In this document: positions 37,255-47,854 of the stretch, one piece after another
How positions within the stretch are numbered: position 1 is the first letter of the stretch
How the letters are laid out: every line of letters starts with the position of its first letter
DNA from: Panaeolus papilionaceus
Lineage: Eukaryota; Basidiomycota; Agaricomycetes; Agaricales
Assembly: GCA_015501605.1 (NCBI GenBank)
Contig: JADNRZ010000011.1
Coordinates: forward strand, 1,612,001-1,676,000
Length of the DNA stretch: 64,000 nucleotides
Direction of reading: 5' to 3'
Notes under the pieces: model-generated
Databases searched by the model: none
What the model saw: the letters and a program-made list of their open reading frames with translations, nothing else
What the model was told of the DNA's origin: nothing
Made by a program: the position numbers and the translations under genes

Positions 37255-39202
37255 GGTGATGAGAGAGTGAAGAAGGGATAAGACGGGCAGGAATCTTGAA
37301 CGGTATGTCCCTGGATAGATTTATAACAAAGGACAACAGGGCATGATGCATAAACTCTGCCTGGCCTTCATATTTAGGCCCCACATTTGTCCCTAGATGA
37401 GTGAACCTGCATGGAATTTGCCTAGACCCCACTTATCTCCCCTCTAACTGTGACTTACATATAGCGTGCTGTTGGGGTGCACTAACTTACAGTCATACAT
37501 GAATAGATGGTTATCGATGATGAAGATAGGATGCGTTGTGTTGTGATTGTCGGAAAGGGCAAAACCGCAGAGGAAAAACGGACCACTGCAAACTCTATTT
37601 TCGGGTGTTGTTGTCTATTTTTGTAACCCACGCTGCATCGATCATTCGTATTGACGCAATGCCAGTCAGCACTGCGGGGAAGCCGGAGCTCGACTCGACT
37701 CGCACACCTGACAACGCGACAATGCCAGCGTCAAAGCTACGCAAGTCAACATGTCGTCCTAAACCCTTGAGCGTCAATATGTTACTTGAGATACATAACA
37801 CCTCGTTACTCGCCTCAATCCGTGAATCAGACCTTACCTAGTGGACGATCGAGTCATGTCATGTCACTGCCAGTGTCGTGTTCATGTCTATGCCAAGAGC
37901 GTCCAAGAGTAAATTCAGTTCTCGATGCGCTGGCCATCTGAACCACACTGCAACACTGCGAGAATCCGAGTTCATCACACCGCCGAGGTATTTATGTGTT
38001 TCTTTGAGTGATGGTATCAAATACATCTATCTATGTACACCGCTGATACAGAGCGCCGGAGTCCTTTTTAATAAAAAACTTATTTTTATCTTCATCCTCG
38101 TCTTCAAAGTTCTAAGTAAGTAAGATGTGCACACACGCATCAAGGTACCAATATCACCGATAACATTCCTCCGCAGAACTTGACGTCAACATTTTTGGAA
38201 TAAGCACGATAGGTCTGGAATCAGAACGAGAGGAAATAGTCCAAGGTACCGTCATTGAACTCGCATAAAAGGACACAGGTCCTACCGGAGTATCGAATTA
38301 ATTACTGAAGGCACATCATCTAAATCAATCATCCCCACCAACTCCTTCGCTATCATACTACAACCGTCACAATACCAATGCGGCTCAATGGCCTCCCCAT
38401 CCTGCAACCCTCCCTCCAGCTGTCCACTCCGCAGGCCTTCCAGTCGGTCTTGAATAGAGGGATGCGACTACATCAGAGTAGGGCGTCCGGGTCGTCGGAA
38501 TCCAACCCACAGGCGAAAACGAGAAGTGAACCGAGCGAAACCCAATGATTCTACTGACATTAATACCCTGGGTCACATCGATTCGGCGTGCTGGCAAAGC
38601 CCAAACTTATATCGCAAATACAAGTCGACCAAATATGTGGTGCTTGAGCCTTGCTCGCACATTGATATCATTTGATGATGGTATCACAAGCAAGCTACGT
38701 ATGTCACTGATGTCGATACGTACCAGGTCAGTTGTCCTGGCCCACTTTTGTCATTCTTGCGTCTTCGATCGCTCGTCACTGGAGAAGGTAGGGTAGCCTA
38801 GAGGCTAAGTTTGTAAGTGGAAAACAGGCAATGACCTGAAGACCACTGTGCCACTTTCCAGGTCAAGAGCCGATGGACGGAGGAGGATGCGCCCCATCAC
38901 CCATTAACTCTCTGACCCCTGGACTACCTTGCAATCCCCAATAACGGTGGAACCATGTATACTTTGATTTATGGATATGTTCAGGCAAATGTTGAATATA
39001 TCACATGTCAAGGTCCTTGAATTCATGTTTCCGAGTAGCGCCAGACTAGAATCTGAACGCGTCCTACTTCTGTGGTTTTGGGGATATGTAACTTGTCAGA
39101 CTGATGATCGTGATATGTGTCTCGAAGGTATGGGGTCAGGAGTGACAGCATGTTTATCTTGTGTTGCACTGGTAGAGATATTAAGAGCCGTATCTCGATG
39201 CT
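37255..39202. other. Gene-poor stretch left of the long inverted-repeat element
   Basis: Two kilobases with only short frames. No conserved motif was recognised. It includes the promoter of the F-box gene and may hold decayed repeats. Confidence 0.4.
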
Positions 39203-39210
39203 TGAGTGGT

Positions 39211-39723
39211 ATGGTAAGCCATCTGCAATTTTATTCATTTGCGTGTGTACATAGGTAGCCTACTATATTTGGTGTGTAAGCTAGGATTATGGAGTGCGCG
39301 TAAATGTATTGAGTGTGCACATGTAGAAATATGAGGTGTGCGCATTCAAAACGGGTCATTTTCGGAGTGCATATCCAAAAATGTGGTGTGTGCGTCTACA
39401 TTTCGGGAGTGCGCATACAAATTTGGGGTGCGCATATAGAATCTAAGGGTGCTCATATAAAAATCTAGGTTAAAATATGATTTTCAAGGTGTGCACATAC
39501 ATTTCGCGTGCGCAGACCACGTTTGTTAGTGTGCGCGCACACACTCAAGAGGAGAGCGCGCATAGAGAAAATGTCACGTGCCCACTAGATCCGGCACGGT
39601 GATGGCATCAAATTCCGTTCGGGTGGCCTTCCGAGCTCCCATCAACGCATCATCGGAAGCCGTTCTCGAGGCGGTATGCGTGATAATTCATGCATTTTCT
39701 TTCTCCACGGCAACTGGGATTTT
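39211..39723 (+). repeat. Left 513-bp terminal inverted repeat
   Basis: Contains about eight degenerate 20-nt units at 39291-39470, each with a GTGYGCA-type core followed by an A/T-rich half (for example GGAGTGCGCATACAAATTT-like and GGGGTGCGCATATAGAATC). These sub-terminal units look like repeated transposase-binding sites. The inner third is GC-richer and unique. Confidence 0.8.
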
Positions 39724-39880
39724 AAATGAATTGCATATTTCAGTAAATAATTAATTGCTTGAAATAAATATCACAAATAATACTATAGAGAGGAGGGCAA
39801 AATCAGACTCTTGAATTAATGTCTAATGCATACCCTGCACCATGGTTTAACGCCACTTAATAATTCATGCATTTTCTTCC

Positions 39881-40722
39881 TAAGGTAGAAACCGTGCGTT
39901 GTGGTCTACATCACGTGATGAAGCGTGATGAAATGTGATGAAATCCGACTTATTTCATCGTAATTTCTTCGGGGCACTCGCAATTTAAGCTATATTGAAT
40001 ATCTGTTTGCAAGAGATTGTAGATAAAGTGAAAATGAAAAGATTCTTGCAAAAACTTTTCCAAAAATGGGAAAATTGAGCATGCCCCGCAGAAAATGGCA
40101 CAGGGTACCTACATCAATTAGGCCTGTGGCCGGAAATGATAATCCAACACAACTATCTTCTACAGCTCCGTGCAGCAAGATCGGTGCACTATGTCCAACC
40201 AAAAGTATAACACAATCAACAACCTGAGTGGGCATGCACAAACCTAAAGAAAAACAAAGGAAAACTGCTAAAGGAGTAGCTTCTGAGCTTAAAAAGAGCA
40301 GTAGAGACAAGGAAAACAAGGTATACATCATATCCTGGGTGTAGATCTCACTGATCTAATGACTTTAAAGCCTCTTAGGAACACTCATGCAACCAGAACG
40401 TCCAAAAGACAGCAATAGAAATAGCTTTCTAAGCTCACCAGTGTATGGAATGAGCCAAAAACCGTTCCATCAAGGTTTAGCCCCTATCTCCGATTCTCTG
40501 CCCCTTCTCCCTTGCACACTTTTTTTTTCTCAAAATATAATTGTATAACATATTAAATAGGTACTATACACACATTATCTAGTATGTTGACATGCACCTA
40601 ATTCTGCTCTACAAGCACGAAATATGCTGCTCTTCACTTGTTATCACTTTACCCTGGGCAGGCGTGGTCACACTGTGTCACGGATCATGTGATGTGGACC
40701 ACAACGCACGGTTTCTACCTTA
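39881..40722. mobile_element. Nested inner inverted-repeat element
   Basis: Inside the long-TIR element a second pair of inverted repeats, 39882-39919 and 40684-40721, 38 nt each with two mismatches, reads AAGGTAGAAACCGTGCG outward-in. TA lies at both outer edges, so this may be a second, older element that inserted by itself. The interior holds a minus-strand 113-codon frame (40331-39990) with a hydrophobic N-terminus and a plus-strand basic frame (40081-40344) interrupted by one TGA at 40225. Neither is recognised. Confidence 0.5.
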
Positions 40723-40929
40723 ATATAAATAGTTGGGCATTTGGGTCATATTATTTATTATTTATGGTACATAGAGAGAATTATGCTGCACCTGGGACAC
40801 TCAGTACGCTAGCCTGATGTAACATGTGATTTGGGCATCGGTTGAGAGTCCAATTTAGCTCTCCTACATGAAATTTGATATCTATCATACACTCTGAGTA
40901 TTTAGCTGCTGAAATATACAGCCCATTAA

Positions 40930-41442
40930 AAAATCCCAGTTGCCGTGGAGAAAGAAAATGCATGAATTATCACGCATACCGCCTCGAGAACGGCTTCCGA
41001 TGATGCGTTGATGGGAGCTCGGAAGGCCACCCGAACGGAATTTGATGCCATCACCGTGCCGGATCTAGTGGGCACGTGACATTTTCTCTATGCGCGCTCT
41101 CCTCTTGAGTGTGTGCGCGCACACTAACAAACGTGGTCTGCGCACGCGAAATGTATGTGCACACCTTGAAAATCATATTTTAACCTAGATTTTTATATGA
41201 GCACCCTTAGATTCTATATGCGCACCCCAAATTTGTATGCGCACTCCCGAAATGTAGACGCACACACCACATTTTTGGATATGCACTCCGAAAATGACCC
41301 GTTTTGAATGCGCACACCTCATATTTCTACATGTGCACACTCAATACATTTACGCGCACTCCATAATCCTAGCTTACACACCAAATATAGTAGGCTACCT
41401 ATGTACACACGCAAATGAATAAAATTGCAGATGGCTTACCAT
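40930..41442 (-). repeat. Right 513-bp terminal inverted repeat
   Basis: Reverse complement of the left arm with no insertion or deletion, since both measure 513 nt. It carries the same sub-terminal repeat array in reverse. Confidence 0.8.
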
Positions 41443-43229
41443 AGAGTGGTGCCTTGGTGAATATTAAGTCTGTAAGTCTTCGAACGACAAAGGCGACGTG
41501 AACGTGATAGGATACCAAAAATATGGGAGCAGAGGGAGAGGGTGGGAGAAAAAATACATAAAGGAAAAGGATACGGAGCCGAGCGACAAATTTTCTGCGC
41601 CGACTGGAGAGCGAGGCGAAGTCACAGTGAAGTTACGAGGAGAGAAAGGTGGCTTGAGTCACCAAGAAGGTCGATATGTGCGCGCACACACAGATCTTGC
41701 ACAGATTGCGTCAAGATTGTTTCTCGTTCTATAAACTTGAAATTAAATGACCGCGCCGAACTTGGTCGTTGTTCCAGCGTCGCAGACAGGTTGGCCAGGT
41801 GGGACATTCGAGACTCGCATGCACTGCTGAAAGAGACATTGTCTGGGATGCCCAAAACCAAAATTGCGCCTTATAGGATGCCGAAATTTGGTCTTGGTCA
41901 CGGGCCCTAGAAGAGGATGACGAGTTGAAAGATTCGGCATGGTGGCCACATGTCCTCCTGCCGAATAATTCGAAATGCAACAGTAATCTGTTTCCTCTTC
42001 CAATTTACTATGGACCAACTTCATTTTCAATGAAGGTTTGGAGCCGAAGTAAGGGCAACCCACTGGATCTTTTTCCCAGACCCTCTGCGACGATGGTCGG
42101 TATCATCACTGATATCATCAGCCCATCGTAGAAGTTGGTAATGTGATACATATGAATGGTGTCCATCATGATGTAGGCCCCCAAGAGCCAAACGTAACCA
42201 GCAAGCATTATATTGATAGATATAAAGGTGTAAAAGGTGTTTGATAGACGTGGTTGCGTTGCTTTCATTTGAAATCACAAGAGATCATGATCTTTTCCAC
42301 GATCCGAGTAGAGAGGTCACAACAACGGCGAGCGTCTACACACAATTTCACTGTTTTTAACAGCGAGTAGCCGACGAGTGCTGACGACTTCTGTTCATAA
42401 TGGATGTCAGACCGGCTTAAAGATCCTCTATTAACGTATCACGCACAGATATAAGTCGAGAAGACCGCTGCACAGACTCACTGCCCCCAAATTTTTCAGA
42501 ATCACAGAGCGCCCAGATGGGTCTCAAATCTATTTATAGCTTGGCACTTACCAACCAAAGATAGGCAAGGTGTACCCATGAATTCTGGTCATGCGTAATC
42601 ATTCAAATTCAAAGGTCGTGCGACTGCACGCATGCCGGATCGCTGCCTGACGACATGTCATTCAAAAATGAAATGGTGTATTGACGTCTATGCGAACCCT
42701 CTATCTCGTTTCTCAACCGTCAATCGACAGTCATTGAAGCGATCTCAATACTCTATAGCTTACCACCCTCCTTCTATCTACTCTCCGATCACCCCACTGC
42801 TGCAAATTGACCCCTTTCACATTCCCCCCAATTACATCTGGTTGTTAGCCAGTCATGATTGCAGGATTGATGACCACCTATTCTAATAAAAGCATCTTCT
42901 CCAATCCGAACAACACATCCGGTTGATGAACCGAGGTATTCATATCAGTGTATCCTAAGATATCGACATTTGAGGTTGATTATTCGGAACCTGCTCATAT
43001 GACCCATTATACTAGTATCTCTCGCGCAGTCTCCCACATCCTTGTCCCGTATTTGTATAGCATTTGAAATATCTCAACACAGGCGGGCCATAAACCCAGG
43101 GAGGAGTGCTTCGGTGCCTCTTCTTCCCCTCCCTTCTCTCACTTCGTTTCTCCCCGCTCACGAGGCAATCGATCCCTTGTGTTTGTGGTCCTTGACTTAT
43201 TCGTTAACCATACAACCCTTGGATATGCC
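41443..43229. other. Gene-poor stretch with a possible membrane-protein relic
   Basis: No complete gene. A minus-strand frame at 42268-42008 reads like one or two helices (FISINIMLAGYVWLLGAYI, then MMDTIHMYHITNFYDGL) and weakly recalls DUF6534-type fungal membrane proteins. No neighbouring exons could be added, so it is at best a fragment. The last 150 bases are the promoter of the cupredoxin gene. Confidence 0.3.
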
Positions 43230-44377
43230 ATGAAGTTATCAAAATCAGCAATAGCTACTGTAGCTCTCTTGGGACTAGAATATGGCGTGGTGGTGAAGGG
43301 ACAAACCAACCACATTGTGAGTACCGAACGTCTGAAGCAGGGGCGCTTATATTGAGCTGAAATATTAAATTCTCGATAGGTCAACGTAGACTTACAAGGA
43401 AATTTTTTCGACCCACCGTTGACCAGTGCGCAAGTAAACGACACCATCACATTCATATTTCAGGGAGACTCGGAGTAAGTTAGGATGTTTTTAGTTCAAT
43501 ATATACATAACTCATTGATAATGCAGTGTCCATACTGTAACGCAGAGCTCGTTCGACGCACCATGTGCCGCCCTTCCAAGGGGATTCAACAGCGGGGAAA
43601 TCGGCGGTGGTGCCAATCTCACTAATAGTCCATTAATATCGTGGACCCTTACAATCACTAATGCTAGCACTCGTACGATGACTCTTTTGACGCTTTATAG
43701 GCTAACTTGCTGAACATGGTGATATCTATCTGTTTAGCTATTTATTTCTTCTGTGAGATAACTCGTCCGGCATCTCATTGTAACTCGGGAATGGTTGGGT
43801 ATGGTGTATAATATTTTCTGAAAGAGTTTGACGCTAACTGTATCGGTCAAGGGTGATCAATGCGCTTCCAAATGACTATAACGCCTATCTGTCGTCGGCG
43901 CATCAAGCTACGGGTATCCCCACGGTCTGTGTATTATTTGATGACATCAGATTAAAGCTCCATTGCTAAAACTGTTATACCCATTCTTAGCCATCGATAG
44001 GTGTCGTGCTTTCGGGGGTCGGCGCTTTCGCGACGGCAGCTCCATCAGCTGTTGGAGGCGCATCTCCTGCAACAACATCACCACCACCTTCTCAAGTATC
44101 AAGCAAATCAACCCCCGCTACAAAGAACCCCTCAGTCACGCCCTCAAGCTCAAACAATACCGTGACTGTACCTGCATCACGAAACAAGCTTCTAGCCATC
44201 GTAGGTGGCGCTGTCGGTGGCGCCGTCGCTCTCCTCCTGGCGCTGTTCGCAGTGATGATATACAGGCACCGTCTATCAAAAAAGAAGTACAGAAGACGCT
44301 ATTTCGATGGCTCCGATCGACCCGAGAAGCATTACGATGGGAGAGACAGCTATGCAAGCTTGCATGCTTCACCCTGA
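43230..44377 (+). CDS. Secreted/membrane-anchored cupredoxin (extracellular Ser-rich protein)
   Basis: Six exons: 43230-43316, 43380-43474, 43527-43672, 43738-43798, 43852-43924 and 43991-44377. MKLSKSAIATVALLGLEYGV is the start of a signal peptide; the mature cupredoxin fold begins with NVDLQGNFFDPPLTSAQVND. All four type-1 copper ligand positions seem present: His in VHTVTQ, Cys in IYFFCE, His in SHCNSG and Met in GMVGVIN. The segment HTVTQSSFDAPC is the hallmark of the fungal plastocyanin-like extracellular family. A Ser/Thr/Pro-rich stalk is followed by a transmembrane helix (LLAIVGGAVGGAVALLLALF) and a short basic/Tyr-rich cytosolic tail. This implies a surface-tethered protein rather than a freely secreted one. 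The physiological electron or copper partner is unknown. Confidence 0.85.
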
Positions 44378-44623
44378 GACCCGCTCTTGTTCAACAAATC
44401 AGGTAAAGGAAATTCGAGTTGGGCGGGCCGTAGAATTTCGGACCACCGGGGTGAGGTGCCCCATGTAATTTATAATCGTTAATTTCCTTTTTACCCACCC
44501 ACCTTCCTTGTCGACCCTTCACTGATTCACGTTTCAACCTGATTTGTTAGGTGGGAAGAGCGATAAGCGAGGGAGGTTCAGCTGTCCTCGCTTCTCGTCT
44601 CTCGCCCAAGGAAGGGACAGCTC
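44378..44623. other. 3' flank of the cupredoxin gene
   Basis: Untranslated sequence up to the MITE-like element; no feature recognised. Confidence 0.4.
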
Positions 44624-45404
44624 TATGGTGCGCCATCCGCACAAATATTATTTTGTGTGCGGAAACTCTGTAGGGTTAGCATATTGTAATAAAAATCCAC
44701 TTACCATTAGATAAAATTATTTCACAATCTAGAAGTGTGCGTAGAATTTGGAAAGAGTGTCTGCAAACTCTCAAATTGTGTGTCCAAACTCTCAAGTGCG
44801 TGTCTAAACTTCCAAAACAAAACTTTCAAAATGGCAGTCCAAACTTTCGAAACGAGTGTCCAACTTTGAAAACATGTATTGAAACCCAAAAGTATGTGTC
44901 CAGAGTTTTAAATGGATGAATACTTGAACTTTGAAAAGACATTCAAAACCCTCTAGTGTGTTCGTAAAGTACTCGAAACTGTCCATAAAGTTGAGAAAAT
45001 GCGTCGAGAAACCCTAAAAATTTCCTAAAAAGGCAATAACAGCCGATGCAAACCATCCAAACTGGATGTGCACAGAGCTCACAAAGTCTGGCAAAACTCC
45101 TTCAGACAACAAGTTTGCACACACTTTTTCGATGTATTTCTCAAAGTGTGCCTGATTTTTGCGAGTTTGGACAACCATCTCGAGGTTTTCCCTCATCTCC
45201 CAAACTGTGTTTCCAGGTTTGGACAACCCGTTTCAGAGTTTCCGCATACTCTTCGAAGCTTTCCGCACACATTTTCGGAGTTTCCACACGCGTACGTGAA
45301 ACTTTGACACTCAATTGTTAAGCTCAAGTCTGATTTCACTAACATACATCTGCCTTTCTAACTTTCCGCACATGAAATAATATTTGTGCGGATGGCGCAC
45401 CATA
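44624..45404. mobile_element. MITE-like element, 0.78 kb, ~42-bp terminal inverted repeats
   Basis: Ends are TATGGTGCGCCATCCGCACA at the left and its reverse complement at the right; the first 30 nt match exactly and the arms continue with two mismatches to about 42 nt. Only TA is duplicated, fitting a Tc1/mariner-type target. The interior is filled with about 25-nt degenerate units (GTGT-CAAACT-TCAAAA type, about 44745-44960). No coding capacity. The end TATGG is shared with the larger element at 39.2 kb. Confidence 0.75.
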
Positions 45405-45818
45405 ATTACGCTATGTCGGACGTCTAATTAGTGATGGTTGACAATAAAGTTAAAATATACTTACTTCCGTAGCAGTTCTAACATATGTATGAAGATCTTG
45501 AAGATAACAACATACCCGATCATAAATATTGTAACAAGCTCAACTTGTGTATATACCTTGCATTGTGACTGATACTCTGAGAGCGTGTCCTACAGTTATG
45601 ACTAAACCCTTCCTTTATTCCAGCTGGGATATCGTGACATGGCAAGGTGATTGGCTTAGTAGAAGGGGGACATGAAGCCAGTATCTCGACAACATCACTC
45701 CGAACCCTCTAGACGAAACAAAAGCTGGTAGTAAGTACCACGGGCAAGTAGCAGGGAATTCCAGGAATGGGTTTTTCAGTAGATGTGAACATCACTATAC
45801 ACCGGTTATGCCTGGCTG
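45405..45818. other. Intergenic stretch
   Basis: AT-rich sequence right of the MITE; no gene recognised. Confidence 0.35.
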
Positions 45819-46262
45819 ATGCAGCAAAACATTACGAATTCCACCAGAGCCCATCAGGTCGCACAGGTGCCATCTGACACTCGCCCAGATATGATTCACG
45901 CAACAGAGACGCCATGTGAGTGTGTTCACTTCTCTTTCAACGGTGAGTGCAGTTAATTTCCTTATTTCATAAGTTCTCATTGTAAAGTTACGCGTATATG
46001 GGATCTCGAATCAGGATGGTTGCGCCAGCTACGATATTACATCTAAAGTATTCGAGTTTCTGCAGGACTACAAAACGGACCTACGAGTGGCTCTTCCGGT
46101 CCTGATGATCTCCAAATCCACAGCGGTGCAGATGCCATCGCACCACTTGCATTCGACCAAAGACAGAGCTCCGATTCGAATTATCCCACCACCAGATCGA
46201 ATCCAGATCATCCAGCATCAGGACCTGAAAATGATGGTGCGGTGATGTCTCACCTTCCTTGA
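45819..46262 (+). CDS. Possible small hypothetical protein, tentative
   Basis: Tentative two-exon model, 45819-45942 and 46066-46262 (about 106 aa), joined by GTGAGT...TTTCTGCAG in frame. The product is hydrophilic and Ser/Pro/Asp-rich (DDLQIHSGADAIAPLAFDQR). A further open piece directly downstream (46263-46441, ending LATWQWTTF) is in another frame and may belong to the same gene or to a decayed one. No family recognised. The 123-nt intron is longer than its neighbours, which lowers confidence. Confidence 0.25.
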
Positions 46263-46574
46263 ACTCGTTTCCTTCTACGGAGAGCATTCCGCGCAGTATT
46301 CGCCTGTCAGATACAGCAGAAGACCCTCAACGACCCCATTTGACCTCGAACATTATTTCTTATCTTGATAATACGAACATCGAAGAGACACTCCCCTCTT
46401 ATCATTCCCCCCTAGCAACCTGGCAATGGACTACATTTTAATTTATCGTCTGAGTGAGCGGAACCCATTCGAAGACTGAACCGTTGATCGATCACATAGG
46501 CGCCCATCCAAAAAAATATTGCAGATACCCAATAAACCCCTAAAAATGAACATGACAGAAGAAAACGCACAATT

Positions 46575-47585
46575 TTACACTTGAACATAACCAATCATCT
46601 TAACCAACGGCGCCTTTTCTTTGGACGTAAGCTCACAGCTATGCCAATGACAAGCAATCTCATCAACAGATATTGAGTTACTGCACTCGATGCAGATGAG
46701 CGTGTTATGCAGGTTCCAGAGGATGCGACAAGGGGATTTGAATAGCAGGGAGTTCATAACGGAGATGGTGGGTTTGGTCAGAAGGCGGGATGAGGGTGAT
46801 TGGATAGTCGTTGTATTGGTGTTGGTTAGAGGATGCGATGCCGGTGCCGGGATGGAATGGATGTTGGCGTCATGGTATGTGTACGGGGCGTTTGGACGGC
46901 GTGGTGCTGTAGAAATAGAATGCCGATTTGAGTGCAGACGAGGGTCATTGTGAGTGATATCCCGGTAGTACGAGAAGTGACGATGAGGTCGCGCAATGGT
47001 GCGGATTTCTGGGTAGAAGATGCAGAGTTTCCTGTATTTAAAGAGGTACCACTCGTCTTCAATGAGGGGCGTGAGTGTTGAGGACGATGGGGAGGCTGTA
47101 CGTATGGGGAATGAGCACGAGACCATTCCTGAGATGGAGATGAGCTGGACGAGGAAGAGGCCGAAGATGACGAAGACAGTGAATCAGAAAGGGAAGGAGG
47201 GTCACCTATTGAGATAACTGAGTATATCAACAAGCAATGGGGATGAGCACTTACCAAAGGCTTCCACGGATATCTGTTTTCCGATGACGATCCCATGCGT
47301 TCCACTCAGGTGCTTCAAAAAGACCCTCACATCACCAATGACATATTCACAATTTCCACATGAAAGCAATCCCATGATGTCCGGGCGCATTATAATATGG
47401 TGACTCTGGTCATTAAAACCTGCACTGGCGTATCGATAGACCTGACGGTGTCGACCATCCTGATGACGCCTCAGGTTTTCGAAACGTGCTGTTTGAAAAG
47501 GACAACCATCGACTTCGCAGTCAACCCTACATGAATGGGTTAATGGTGTGAATTACAAGAAGGTGAGCAAAACAATCAGATACAT
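46575..47585 (-). CDS. C2H2 zinc-finger protein with conserved C-terminal Cys/His module
   Basis: Exons on the minus strand: 47585-47584 (AT only), 47526-47255, 47205-46972 and 46906-46575, a total of exactly 840 coding nt (279 aa) if the start codon is split by the 57-nt intron. A longer upstream exon is possible. Two fingers: VDCEVDGCPFQTARFENLRRH and SCGNCEYVIGDVRVFLKHLSGTH. A Ser-rich linker follows (SLSSSSSASSSSSSS). The C-terminal module RILWNLHNTLICIECSNSIS with HWHSCELTSKEK has a CxxC...HxxxC arrangement, reminiscent of the DUF3505/OrsD-type zinc modules; that link is inference. A nuclear, DNA-binding role is plausible. The broken paralogue at 27.8-28.8 kb has the same order of parts. 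Confidence 0.7.
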
Positions 47586-47854
47586 TTTGGGCACTTTAAG
47601 GATGGTTAGGGATAAGTGTATCCATGCCAAACATCGAGACGGGAATCGTTGATGATGTGGATTTGTCAATGCTATCATCATCGGAGTTTAAATAAAATAG
47701 GGGTATCACGGTGCATGAACTTGGCATTCACGAATCGAATGAATAAATTGAGGAAGATTTCAGCCCTCAGGTGTTACTACCTTGAATTTAAATACAAAGA
47801 TTTTTTTTAAAAAAAAAAGTAACTATAACTAGGCGTAGATTCCCCCTCTAAACG

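Larger units (their letters stand above)
39211..41442. mobile_element. 2.2-kb non-autonomous DNA element with 513-bp terminal inverted repeats
   Basis: The arms 39211-39723 and 40930-41442 are reverse complements of exactly equal length; every segment I compared was identical. The outer ends read ATGGTAAGCC...GGCTTACCAT. Flanks give two readings of the target site: TA on both sides (Tc1/mariner style), or an 8-nt near-repeat TGAGTGGT/AGAGTGGT ending at 39210 and 41443-41450. The 1.2-kb interior has no recognisable transposase, so the element is presumably moved in trans. Long arms and sub-terminal repeats resemble Mutator-like or foldback elements, but superfamily is unproven. Identical arms suggest recent insertion or gene conversion. 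Confidence 0.8.

Noticed and set aside
36677..37270. 197-codon plus-strand frame
   Set aside because: Antisense shadow of the F-box gene, which has the recognised domain and better composition.
39291..39470. Repeat array considered as a CRISPR
   Set aside because: Units are degenerate, adjacent, lie in a eukaryotic transposon arm, and have no unique spacers or cas genes.
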